64,000 bases of DNA from Pseudofabraea citricarpa (taxonomy: Eukaryota > Ascomycota > Leotiomycetes > Helotiales > Dermateaceae). A model generated the notes under the pieces. The model was given only the letters and a program-made list of their open reading frames with translations. It searched no databases and was not told where the DNA came from. The translations under genes and the position numbers were made by a program. The stretch lies in the NCBI GenBank assembly GCA_029641185.1, contig JAPWGK010000008.1:248001-312000 (forward strand), in the 5' to 3' direction. Shown piece after piece: positions 1-9,958 of this stretch (position 1 is the stretch's first letter; each line of letters starts with the position of its first letter).

Positions 1-534
1 ATGGCTGGCCCGCGTCATCTTTCTCGTATTATATCCTCAACCGTATCCCTCTAGCCGCAAGTGGGGTTTGTGATATTATGAAGCACTGCATATCTTTGCT
101 TCCTGCGGTACCACAAACACTGCTTTGACCTCGCAAAGTTGCTGGTTGAAGGTACACGTCTTACCAGACTTGCCATCAGAGCGACGTTGCAATAGGGCTG
201 TGGAACTTGCAGTCGCAGTCTCCAGCCATCTTGCTGCAGCATATCTCCACACCGGCATCGATCCTGCATGAGGTCATACAAAGAGGTAAGCTGGTGAGCT
301 GTGTATGCTCTGCCGTGTTACTGGGGCGAAGGAAGCAGAGATTCTAATCTTTGATGGTACGCAGCTTCTTTTTTTCTTCTTTTTCTTCAATTCAAAACTG
401 TCATATAAGTGTTCCCTCTTTCTTTCAAGCCCATGCCATTGTTCAAAACCTTCCATATCACCAATTCTCTTCCCATTACTCTCAACACCACAACTATATT
501 CGTTAATAATACAGTTGAGCATACCACTGCAAAC
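1..534. other. Window edge and alcohol dehydrogenase promoter
   Basis: No complete gene is supported here. The first 70 bases can be read as the last codons of a protein ending in a TGA near position 70, but too little is visible to name it. From about 370 to 395 there is a T/C-rich stretch, followed by a pyrimidine-rich leader, as expected for the promoter of the dehydrogenase gene that starts at 535. Short open frames on the minus strand lack a convincing start or family match. Confidence 0.4.
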
Positions 535-1605
535 ATGAATTCTCTTCCCAAATCCTATAAGGCGGTTACGTTCGAGAGGGCAAATGCACCCCTCGCCATC
601 AAAGATGTCGAACTCAGGATGCCCGCGGCTGGCGAGGTGCTGGTGAAGGTAGTAGCTGTTGGACTGTGCCATACAGACGCCAGCATACTGGATGGAGACT
701 GGGGCGATCGTTTCCCCATAGTTCCCGGCCACGAGATTATTGGAAATGTTGTCGCCGTTGGAGCTGGTGAAAATAGATGGAAAGACGGAGATCGAGTTGG
801 CGGGCCGTGGCATGGAGGTTAGTTGCTCTTGATTGTTGATAATGACTCCATGCTAAATTCTGTAGGTCATGACGGCACTTGCAAGCAATGTCAGCGTGGA
901 GAAATGCAAATGTGCCAAAATCAAGCTGTCAATGGACTTACTCGGGATGGCGGTTACGCCGAATATGTCTTGCTCCGATCTGAAGCCGTTGTACGAGTTC
1001 CGACCGATATCGACCCTGTGGAATACGCTCCTATATTATGCGCCGGTATCACAGTCTTCAATTCTATTCGAAAACTAAATATAACGACAGGCGAGGTCGT
1101 GGCGATACAAGGACTCGGAGGATTAGGGCATCTCGCAGTACAATACGCGAACAAGATGGGATATAAAGTCGTCGCTCTGAGTAGTGGAGACAAGAAACGA
1201 GAATTTGCCAGAGAACTGGGAGCGCACGAATATATTGATGCATCAAAGAGCGATCCAAATGCAGAACTGCAGAAGCTGGGTGGGGCAGCATTGATTGTGG
1301 CCACTGCTCCGAACGCCAAAGCAATAAGTCCATTGGTTGGGGGTCTTGCGGCCGGGGGAAAGTTATTAGTTCTCGCTCCATGCGGTGATCTTGAGATCAA
1401 CACCCACGATTTAATTTCGAAGGCTGCGAGCGTTTGTGGATATCCATGCGGTCATGCGTTGGATAGCGAGGAGGCTCTTGAATTTACAAAGCTCCATGGA
1501 ATCAAATGTATGGTTGAGACATTTCCTCTCAGCGATGCACAGAAAGCTTTCGATCACATGAGGAGTGGAGATGTTATGTTTAGGGCCGTCTTGGTAATGC
1601 CGTGA
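535..1605 (+). CDS. Zinc-dependent alcohol dehydrogenase (MDR family)
   Basis: Two exons, 535-817 and 866-1605, joined across a 48-base GTTAGT...TAG intron, give 340 residues, the usual length for a microbial MDR alcohol dehydrogenase. Such enzymes oxidise primary alcohols or reduce aldehydes with NAD(P)H in the cytosol. Visible marks are the catalytic zinc segment GLCHTDAS (Cys45, His46, Asp48) and PGHEIIG (His66, Glu67). The structural zinc loop contains Cys100, Cys103 and Cys111, with Asp at the place of the first of the usual four cysteines (GGHDGTC). The Rossmann motif GLGGLGHLAVQYA follows. An ATG at 409 is in another frame; 535 is chosen because it begins the conserved N-terminus. The substrate cannot be told from sequence. 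No operon-like partner is seen; the next gene on the right is unrelated. Confidence 0.93.
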
Positions 1606-2546
1606 GAAAAGGATAGATAGAATTGAGTGAGGGTTTCCGGAGCTTAGAAGGTTGCATTTTTAAACAGCGTTTTCATTTTTATCTGTCAATAGAATTTATT
1701 TCCTCTCTGTGTATGGGTCACAACGCGCCGTTTCTTTCGGTATTATTCTTTCATTTTCTCTTCGTACAACGTAGCTACTACTTGGTGGTCAGATACACGA
1801 CGGTTCTACGGACCGCCAAGGTTTTTCCTCAATACGGAGGTTTTTCCGACATCAACAGCAGGTAAATTATTCTATATCTCGTGTCATGGGACTGGATATG
1901 TGTAATAGGAACTTGCTGACAGGGGTAGGTACCGAGCCTCTTGAGGCACAGCAATGTCAGCGAGTACGAACGACCTTGCTTGCGGACCAAGGTACAACAG
2001 GACGTATAGCCAATGAGGAATTATGTCCAAGACTGGTCAAGGAAGAACCGGATGCACGTCGTGAAGCTGAATTAAGACTATTTAAGATTCCTGACGTCAA
2101 ATGCTTATATTCAATTGGTAACGGGCTATTCTGTCACTTCCCCGACATGGCATTGATAATTTAAAGGGCAGCAAACCCTCTTATCACTATAGATTTCAAA
2201 AGGCGGTAAAGAGTACATGGGCTTTAGCTCTGATGTCAGAAGTCTGGTTTCTCATAATTCAATGCTTGATGTTTCGGAACTTCGTACCGTCTTCCTATTT
2301 TCCTTTTGTTTTTCATGTGTCGTTTGAAAATAGGGAATGATTGCAGTTTCCTAAAAATGTGAGTAGCTTTCATGCTGAATGACAATATGCAGGCACCACA
2401 AGATCTATAAGAAGCTATATATCCTCTAGCAAATCCATACCTTCAAACTCCAACCTCCAAACTCCAGTGTCTTCCAAAGAAATTCCAACCATCGCCACAT
2501 TGCTTGCTTCAATATAGCAAAAGCCGAACCACCAAACAAAACAATC
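1606..2546. other. Intergenic region
   Basis: This holds the 3' end of the dehydrogenase transcript and the promoter of the small secreted protein at 2547. Open frames near 1623 and 1886 have no splice-supported extension and no recognisable family. The last 100 bases are A/C-rich, like a fungal 5' leader. Confidence 0.4.
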
Positions 2547-2924
2547 ATGCGTCTCGCAATCTTCACGCCCCTTCTTGCGCTCCCAGGCCTCTCACAAGCC
2601 TGCCTCGGTGTCATCGGTCTCTTGTATCCTCTTGAACCAGGAGTCTTCACTCTCTTCGCCAACGTCGACTCCAACACCGAGGCGACTTGCGGCAGCGGCA
2701 GTAACAGCGGACCCGGAACCGCCAGTCCTACAGGACCATGGTTTGGAAACTGCAACCCTGGTATCACACTTGAGGTTGCTGCTGGTGGCTTGTCGGTTAC
2801 GTATACCAATGCCACGGGTACTTATGTACGCGGCTTGAACCACACAAATCCTGATTTCCTGGAGAATGGAGAGCAGACGAGCTTTATTAGCACACCCAAT
2901 GATTGTGTCAATCCTTCCGCTTAA
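2547..2924 (+). CDS. Small secreted four-cysteine protein
   Basis: A single exon of 125 residues. The first 18 residues (MRLAIFTPLLALPGLSQA) form a clear signal peptide ending in an AxA-like cleavage site, so the product is probably secreted. The mature part has four cysteines (residues 19, 48, 69 and 120, enough for two disulfides), a Gly/Ser/Pro-rich stretch at 49-66, and two N-glycosylation sequons (NAT at 88, NHT at 98). No catalytic motif and no family I recognise. Size, signal peptide and even cysteine number are features shared by fungal effector candidates and small cell-surface proteins. That role is inference only. It sits at the left edge of an AT-rich block, a common location for fast-evolving genes. 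Confidence 0.7.
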   Translation: MRLAIFTPLLALPGLSQACLGVIGLLYPLEPGVFTLFANVDSNTEATCGSGSNSGPGTASPTGPWFGNCNPGITLEVAAGGLSVTYTNATGTYVRGLNHTNPDFLENGEQTSFISTPNDCVNPSA

Positions 2925-4989
2925 GGAAGACCGAGACAGTCGTTGATGGTTGAGGAATTTAGTTGAGAGGTGGATTTGGAAAATTGAGAGTGGAACTTTG
3001 ATGGTTGGATTCGTTCGTTACTTTGCTTGTGTTTTGTGGTATTTTGTGTGTTTGTCGGTTTGTACTTAAACTCTCCAGTTTTCCTTTCGAGAGGATATCT
3101 GCAAAGCAATCAAAATGGAAGCTTGATGCATTCTATAAGTGCTTCAAGATCTCAATGTGGCTCATGATGCGATTGTGTACTTCTTCTCTGCATCCGATAA
3201 ACTTATTCAAGCATTGGGGTAATTAAGACGAAGTTTACGTTTTCATGAAATTCAAAGGATCAATTCCTCATTGATGCTCATTCCTTTGCTTCAATCTTCT
3301 TACTTCTCTTAAACCACTTTTTATTCCTCCTCTCATGGCAGCCTGTTGGAAGTCAGACACTGTTATCACTGCTATTAAACTCAATCAGGGGATATATCTC
3401 CCACAAAACATGCATCTAGGTCATTACTAGAGACATGGTATCACCAAAAGGAGGATGAAACCAAAGAGGTTGCTGACAAACACATATCTTAGACGGCTTT
3501 CTTTCGTGGTTATTAAAGGTCGTGAAAGATGTTAGACTCAATATCATCCAAGAGATATTTTTACTGTACAAATAAATTCTTGTTCTTGAAAAGAATTCTG
3601 TCGTCATTCTAAATCCCATCTTCACACTTCTGGCTGAATCTGCTAATAGTGATAGTAAGGCATCTCATAAACAAAAAGCGGGAAGAAGAATGACCGAATC
3701 CGATAGAAAGTGGCTGACAACAGAAGTATGACTGACAACAGGATTGTATGATCTGTAGGCCAGCTAAAGGCAAGGAATGTCCAAGTAAGTTTGCCTGTTT
3801 GATTGAAAACAGATAGCAGAACAAGAACTCTTCATCAACCTCCCATCTTTCTTCTGACTATTCTGGTTCTGGCGTGCAGTTACTATGTATGTCAAAGTTC
3901 AACATGATATAACAGAATTCAAATTTTTCATTGCTAACAAGAACTGAGTTATAAAGAACAGAACACTGTCTCAGAAGACTTTTTGTTAGCAACGCCTTAC
4001 TTATAAAATCTAACCTGAAATATCACCTATCCCCGGTTCGGTCAAACGATCTCGCGAATTTGAAGATTATTAGCATACATGCTTTCCTTACATGCATACC
4101 ATGTCTGAAGTACCTGAATAGATTATTATTTAAACCCGGCGCCGGTCAAACAATTCCGCGAACCATTGATAATTAAAAAACCACACACACAGGTCGAATC
4201 CAATTCATGGGTGGGTTGAAGGAAGTCCATGTTTTTTCGTGTTCTCCTAGCTCTAACCTCAAGTATACAAATATCCGCTTGCTAGAGGTCTTTTCTTAGA
4301 TTTTGGTGTGTCGTTGTCAAATTCGTTCTTGCTCTTGTTGTCAGCTTCATTCTTATTGTCAGTTTATAATATTAATAGTAAACGGGAAATTTTTCACCGA
4401 AAACAGGTGGTATAGAATTCCAGGTAAGGTTAATAATTGAGACTATAATTTAAACACTTTTGATCTTTTAAATCTTTTAGACTTTTACGATTTACAGAGT
4501 TCTATTTAATTGATATAAGTAAACAAGAAACATAATTCTTTTATTATTATCTTTAGTTAAAGATAATATAATGCTTCATTTGAACTAGAGCTTGTGATAT
4601 ATAATAAGTTAAATCTACTAACTAAAAATCCTTTTTTTTTTTTTCAAGCAAGAACTTTGTTCAAAGTAATAATTTTAATTCTCTTTGAGGGTTTACCAAA
4701 TCCAAAAGATTTCATGTCTCTTGCTAGAAGCTAAGCTACTAAATCTAATTCTTACTAAAACTTTACCTTAGTGGTTATCGCGTGATGTGTGTCTTTATTA
4801 ATAAACCTGAGTATCGACCAAGAATAATAAGCGATTCCCCCTAAATGCCTGAATGGTAGCGAGAGCCATTTTTGACGCCGCGCGAAAGTTAAAACTCTAG
4901 TTCTCAACCTATAAATTTCTTCCTTCCTCTTTCCTTATTGTATTAACTCTTTCAATCAAATTTATCTTCGCAATTTCCAAGATTACGCT
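2925..4989. other. AT-rich gene-free block with two diverged direct repeats
   Basis: About 2 kb without a supportable gene. Base composition turns AT-rich with many TAA/TAG in all frames, which in Pezizomycotina often marks old repeats altered by repeat-induced point mutation. Two 20-base sequences, at 4039-4058 and 4143-4162, share 17 of 20 bases (CGGTCAAAC...CGCGAA). Poly-T occurs near 4630. The final 100 bases before 4990 are the leader of the BTB gene. Confidence 0.5.
4039..4162. repeat. Pair of direct 20-base repeats, 104 bases apart
   Basis: Both copies begin CGGTCAAAC and end CGCGAA, with three substitutions in between, and both follow a CCCGG-like sequence. They may be remnants of a decayed repeat or paired binding sites; no gene start is close. 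Confidence 0.5.
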
Positions 4990-6096
4990 ATGCAATCACA
5001 GCCCTCGAGCCCCCGCGACCGCGCCCTCGCCCGCGCTACATCGAACAATTCCGTACTAGACCAGTCACTCTCTACAGGTAATTCTTCTAGACCTGAAGGT
5101 ATGTTCTGTTGTCATAAGTCACGTTGTTGCCATTGTCTCACGCTATGATTACTGCTGTTCAAGTTTTATCCGGTAGCTAATGACTGTGTAGAAAAAGGAC
5201 GAGATCATACCACCATCGTATTAAGAGAGACGGGAAAGGAATACAATGTTGATACTGAGCTTTTGGGATACGCATCGGCTTTCTTCAAGGCCGCAGTAAG
5301 CTCGCGGTGGATGAAAAGCAACGAGAAGGTGATGGAGCTCAGCTTGACAGAGAACATGTGGCACACTGTCTTAGCATGGCTCAACGAGGTTGCCGCCACA
5401 ATCTTCGCGATACCCGAGGAGACGCGAACTCCAGTTACGATCTCACGAGTTCTATGGAAAGACAAGTCCATTGCTCGCCAGATCAGGTTTTTGCCTGACC
5501 TCTACCTGCTCGAGCAGAGCCCTGCTTCCTCAATGTATGCGAAATCGACTGGAATTTGCTTTCGCGATCGTTGCTACTTTTTGGACTTTTTGGTGGACAC
5601 TTGGATTACTGCGGACTTCCTACGGATTCCAGACCTTATGAACTCTACCCTCGACAAGATCATCAGCGTTTTAAGGGAAATGGAGCACTTACATCATGCA
5701 ATTCCACTGTACGATTTGAGATATATTGAGCTTTCGACCGTCCCGGAAGCTCCATTACGTCACGTATTTCTGGATAGCATTCAAGCTTGTCTTCCTAGAC
5801 ACGTTATTCAAGCCACTGTCGAATCTGGCGCTATGTCACAAGATATACACACAGAAATGCTTGCGAGAAAAGACATTGCATGGGGAGAAGCGCCATGGAA
5901 TCGACCAATCTGCCCGTATCATGAACACCCGGAAACTAGTTGTAGTTGGGGATACGATTGCACCTCAACCTGGTTCGAAATGTCGCCGCTTGAATGGAAT
6001 GTATACTGCGAGTCACTAGAGACCAAGGTCTGTCTTGTAAACACGCAGGACTCTGTTATCGGCAGTTCAATCGACTATGACACATATTCCTGGTAA
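4990..6096 (+). CDS. BTB/POZ domain protein
   Basis: Exons 4990-5098 and 5192-6096 are joined across a 93-base GTATGT...TAG intron and encode 337 residues. A low-complexity Ser/Arg/Asn-rich N-terminus (about 1-36) precedes a BTB fold: DHTTIVL, then GKEYNVDTELLGYASAFFKAAV and the strand pattern KVMELSL at roughly residues 40-90. This is the usual arrangement of the very large fungal group of orphan BTB proteins. BTB domains mediate dimerisation and often link targets to cullin-3 ubiquitin ligases. No kelch, BACK or zinc-finger domain is evident in the rest, so the partner is unknown. The gene lies between two AT-rich blocks. Confidence 0.8.
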
Positions 6097-6441
6097 GAAG
6101 AAGGAAATTGGGGGTGTCTGAATTGACTAGATTCTTCTGAGTTTGTAAATTGTAGTAGCTGAAATAGTTCCTGAAACCCTAAATTACTCACTATTATTAA
6201 CCCAAATCAACCTACCTACTTAATGTTCCTGAACTGAGACTATAATGTAAAAGCCCCACCCGTGAAATTTATCACGCACTCTACTAAAATTTCGTAAAGA
6301 ACCTAAGTGATTTATATTATTAAGTGAGTTGATATAACCATCGAAGTCAGGTATCTTACAAATTATACGTCAAAAATATCTTGCTTCCCCTATTTCTTCA
6401 ACACTATAAAATATGTGAAAATAGGTATCCTTTGCTACGCT
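6097..6441. other. Short AT-rich intergenic region
   Basis: Convergent 3' ends of the BTB gene and the minus-strand gene that follows. I see nothing else in it. Confidence 0.4.
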
Positions 6442-6954
6442 TCAATCTTGAACATCTGCCTCCAGCAAAGTATCTACCATCTCGTCCACGGCCTTTTTTG
6501 TGCTACCAGGAGAAATAATGTCGTCTTTTTCCAGACCCTCCAATCCATCACCAACCCAGCTCTGGCAATTCCAGGATCGATCTTTATTGTTTACCAGCGT
6601 GCTGCGAATTCGGTTGCACATGGTCAAGTCGTCATCACTGGATATCTGAGTTGTGATGACTGGAATGAAGCGGAGAAATATGCCAATTTGGGTGGGATCG
6701 GTATCCCATTCTTCATCATATGCAAAGAACCCATGTGCTCCAGTTACCTGCTGATAGACGTTCCGGCCAGAGGAAAATTTAGTGAAGAGGCCTACATGTC
6801 GAAGCAAGTAGTGGTCGACTGGATCTCCTTTATACACAACAATACTCAACGTCTGGTATAGAGACATCGGCAAGGTATCTACACTTGCGTGTTGGTTAGC
6901 CTGCGTTGGATTGAAAGTCCATTTCAATGATGGGCAGATGAATTTGCTACGCAC
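6442..6954 (-). CDS. Hypothetical protein, possible fungus-specific family
   Basis: An open frame of 170 residues on the minus strand. The first Met is at 6954, but Met30 (6867) may be the true start, because the segment before it has little protein character and could be leader sequence. Coding character is clear further in: hydrophobic/charged alternation around SIVVYKGDPVDHYLLRHVGLF, and a compact block WNCQSWVGDGLEGLEKDDII near residues 128-147. Block of this kind (Trp-x-Cys-Gln-x-Trp-Val with downstream Leu) resembles that of small uncharacterised fungal proteins, but I cannot name the family. No signal peptide or membrane segment. Function unknown. Confidence 0.5.
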   Translation of the reverse strand: MRSKFICPSLKWTFNPTQANQHASVDTLPMSLYQTLSIVVYKGDPVDHYLLRHVGLFTKFSSGRNVYQQVTGAHGFFAYDEEWDTDPTQIGIFLRFIPVITTQISSDDDLTMCNRIRSTLVNNKDRSWNCQSWVGDGLEGLEKDDIISPGSTKKAVDEMVDTLLEADVQD

Positions 6955-7311
6955 ATACTATCTGCCTAACTTCCAAGGTGAACGAAGAGGATGCTTTATT
7001 GAAGATGATTGGATGTTTCAGACAGAAAATTTAATCTTTGTCATTGATTGGGAATTTAGAAAATGGTGATATAGTGTTATTAATGTATTGACTGTAGTGG
7101 ATATAAAATTGAAGTGGGGGGGATAGCCACTTATAAATTTCTTTACGGACTGCTCGTTGATCCGATCCGAGCTAGGCGATCCTGATGTTGGATCTGCGCG
7201 ACTGGTTGAAGGTCACTTTTAAACTCTTGAGAGTTATAAAGTGACTAACAATAAATTGAACAAATCTTGACGGTAAGTTTAAAAGAAAATCATACGCTAT
7301 CGTAGTGTTTC
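6955..7311. other. AT-rich intergenic region
   Basis: Promoter side of the minus-strand hypothetical gene. A GATCCGATCCGA stretch lies near 7157. The frame of the decayed gene further right may begin in the last part, but stops accumulate here and I cannot place its start. Confidence 0.35.
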
Positions 7312-8082
7312 TTCTACTATAATGATGGAAGTATCTCCCTGTACCCACACACGTATTCGAGTCCTTTTCCAATATTAGCGAGGATACATATACCAATAAT
7401 CCCGGCCAGCTGACAATCCAACTTTTGGCTAGCTGAGGACATTAACCAGCAACAAACGAGACAATAGAGAATAGCTAGGGTTATCACTTGGAAAGTAATT
7501 TCTGTCAATACTAGACGTCGATCTCAACGATTGGAGCAGTTTAATTACCAAACGGTCGCTAAAAGAGGTCAGATCAGTTCTACGACTGGAGGTGCAGTCA
7601 AGGCAGCCGATAAGGAACTGAAGCAGAAAGCTAAGGATGATTTGGATATTATTAAGCAGCTATTAGGTTCAAACCTAAGTGAATATTAGCATGAGCTCAA
7701 CGAGCGTGTAAAGCTTCATTCTGAAAATTCAAAATTAACATCCCTAGTAGTATCTATCTATAGTAGAATCCTAAATACAGTGGAAGCGACTCTCTGAGAC
7801 TTACAAAATGCCCTGGGATACTAGCATCATACTGTCTCTGGGGTAGCGCAACCATTGGTTGAGTCTCAAGAACGCCGAGTTTGTCTTCTTCATTAGCGAA
7901 TATGCAGGTATGCGGCTAAGTCAGACAATATCCGCTCCTTGCGCCTTGACAGTTTCTTTTTGGGGAGATGACGAGCACAACGTGACTGGATCAAGAAAAT
8001 TTATAAGAGAATAGAGAATGCGGGGTTGGAGAAAGTAGAAGGCTTATCGACACATGTCAAAGAAAGAGACGGTGACGCCTAA
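7312..8082 (+). pseudogene. Decayed gene with RIP-like C-to-T stop codons
   Basis: One reading frame (codons in phase with 7321) keeps protein-like content for about 250 codons but is broken by TGA at 7411, TAG at 7465, 7687, 7822 and 7894, TGA at 7795 and 7969, and TAA at 8080. Each stop is one C-to-T step from a sense codon (CAG, CGA or CAA). Five of the eight are CpA-to-TpA changes, the signature of repeat-induced point mutation; the other three are CpG-to-TpG. The stretch without stops from 7468 to 7686, with AADKELKQKAKDDLDIIKQL, is strongly helical and charged, as in a coiled coil; a second helical part follows near 7990-8060. The frame may continue slightly past 8082. I do not recognise the family; a multicopy gene or mobile-element gene would fit this type of decay. 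Confidence 0.6.
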
Positions 8083-9050
8083 CTTGCCAATAAGAAATTG
8101 GCAAACAAACACGATTTGCAAGAAGGTCTTTGGTTTGTTGAATTTTCAAACAGATTGACATGGTGTATGGTGTGATTGTGTTCTTTTAGCCGTGGTAGCC
8201 TGTATGAATGATCATTCATCATTTGCCTCCTGCAGCAAAGAGATATTCGCTTCTTTCCTGCTCGAAGTAGATGATTCGAGGATTTAGTAGATAGAGCTCT
8301 AAATGACTGAAGCAAGATGAATGTATACCTCTCAAGGTGTACGTTATATCCTGGTGTCAGCTGAATGAATTTATGCACTGCAACCACATTATATCAAATA
8401 AACAGGAGATGAACAATCGATAAGATAATTAGAACTAGAAACTGAAGATCAAGCAATCCACATGTTAATTTTTCAAATGAATCCAAAGAAAACTACAAGT
8501 ACCTATTACGATTAGGGCGAAGGAGTTTTTTGACCTTTTACTCTTATCTCCTTTTCACACTGCAATTTGCTCGTACTTGGGCCTTTGGCATGAACATGTC
8601 GCGTCGAAGTTTCTCTTTACCGAGCACTAAAATGATCTTTTGCGAACCATGTTATCTCATCTAAGATATTTCTACTGCATGGACTTGGTTCTCGATCGTG
8701 TCTCACTTTCCAAGAATTGACTTATGTCAAATATCCACCCTTCATCGTCCGATTGCACAAAGATCCAACAATACATTCCGGTAGCCGTTACACGTGACTC
8801 CAACATGACATCACAAGCCACCCATGACATCACCCCGGTCCCCTTTCCCCGCCTTGGTGTCATGGTCAGCTTCCCAGCCGCCAAGTCGGTGTCACTAACC
8901 AAGAACAGGTACAAAAGGTAAAGCTGCCGTTCCAAGGTATTTAAAAGAAGCTTCTTTCATCCCAAGTCTCCATTTTTCAAGCACTTTCCAAGCACAAAAG
9001 AGCACTACAGAACCAAGATATCGCTACTTTCTTCATATCAAATCATCAAT
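8083..9050. promoter_or_regulatory. Promoter region of the small hydrophilic protein gene
   Basis: The proximal part (8790-9050) looks like a strong stress-type promoter. It has ATGACATCAC at 8806-8815 and again at 8825-8834 (CRE-like, one base from TGACGTCA, a type of site bound by ATF/CREB bZIP factors), a CACGTG around 8792, and a TATTTAAAA box at 8938-8946. A C/A-rich leader with TTTCAAGCACTTTCCAAGCA follows, ending in the ATG at 9051. The distal part (8083-8700) is AT-rich and I see no gene in it. Confidence 0.5.
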
Positions 9051-9349
9051 ATGCCTCTCCATACACACGGACACGCTCAAGAGGCAGCATTCCATATTCC
9101 TGATTCAATTCCAACTGGAAAGTTCAAAGAGCCACATCACGAGAAGAAGCATGAGGGGGATGACGAAAATGTCCAAGGCAAATCACATGAAGCCGGAATG
9201 GAAGAAGTCACCGATATGAAGGTATGTTGACTTACTGAGTTACTCACAGCTTGTGTTAACAATTTTTCTAGAAGGAGGGCAACAAACAGAATGAAGGTAT
9301 GAAGAGTGATGAAGCAGGTTTGGAGGGACAGCCCCACGGTTCAGCTTAG
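9051..9349 (+). CDS. Small hydrophilic, probably disordered protein
   Basis: Exons 9051-9221 and 9272-9349 are joined across a 50-base GTATGT...TAG intron and encode 82 residues. The product is rich in Lys, Glu, Asp, His and Gly, with no cysteine, few hydrophobic residues after the start, and no signal peptide or membrane segment. It begins MPLHTHGHAQEAAFHIPDSI and ends in GLEGQPHGSA. Composition is like heat-soluble, LEA-like or conidiation-associated small proteins, but no diagnostic motif is present and I do not assign a family. The paired CRE-like sites and TATA box just upstream suggest expression under stress or during sporulation; this is inference. Confidence 0.7.
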
Positions 9350-9958
9350 ATGAAGAGGGTTTATTGTATTGGGAGGCGTATTGCTCAGTATATCATCTTT
9401 GCTTTCGGTTTATGTTTTGAATAAACAGTTTCTTTGTTCCTTGGTCATGATTTTGATGTTTGCCCTTCCAAAAGTGATACAGCCTTTTGATAACAGTCAA
9501 GTATGTAAAATGAACTCAGATTTCGCGTGTTCTTAAAGGCGTTTAATGTGCTAACGTGCTTTTGCGGGCCGTGAAATATAGAAATAGTCATGAAGGAAGT
9601 GTAATCAACTCTGGCATGTTTCATCGAGTTAGCCTAGAATTTTGAGAGGATGGATAAAGCATTGATCTAGCAAGGCCAGCGTAAATGTAAGGAATCAGCT
9701 AGGTGAAACACTTCGTGATCTATTGCAATACTAAAACATTATTATATAAGGTCTATACTTATGCCAGCTAGCCGATTCGCGAAGTATATGGCTCCCCCAT
9801 TTTTCAAAAATTGAACATTATCCTGCTCCTGTGTCCAGGCTAAAAAAAAAACGAGGCTAGAAACCCTGCCGAGAGATATGTTCGCGACTTTGGAAGACGT
9901 AACTTCTTTGACGCCGTATGTATTCTTTTAAGAAATTCGAGGCTAACGAATACAATAA
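9350..9958. other. Intergenic region
   Basis: 3' flank of the small hydrophilic protein gene and 5' flank of the tRNA gene. No open frame with support. Confidence 0.4.

Noticed and set aside
274..813. Minus-strand frame of 179 codons over the start of the alcohol dehydrogenase
   Set aside because: Its content is the complement of the dehydrogenase exon and its leader; a lysine run comes from the T/C tract.
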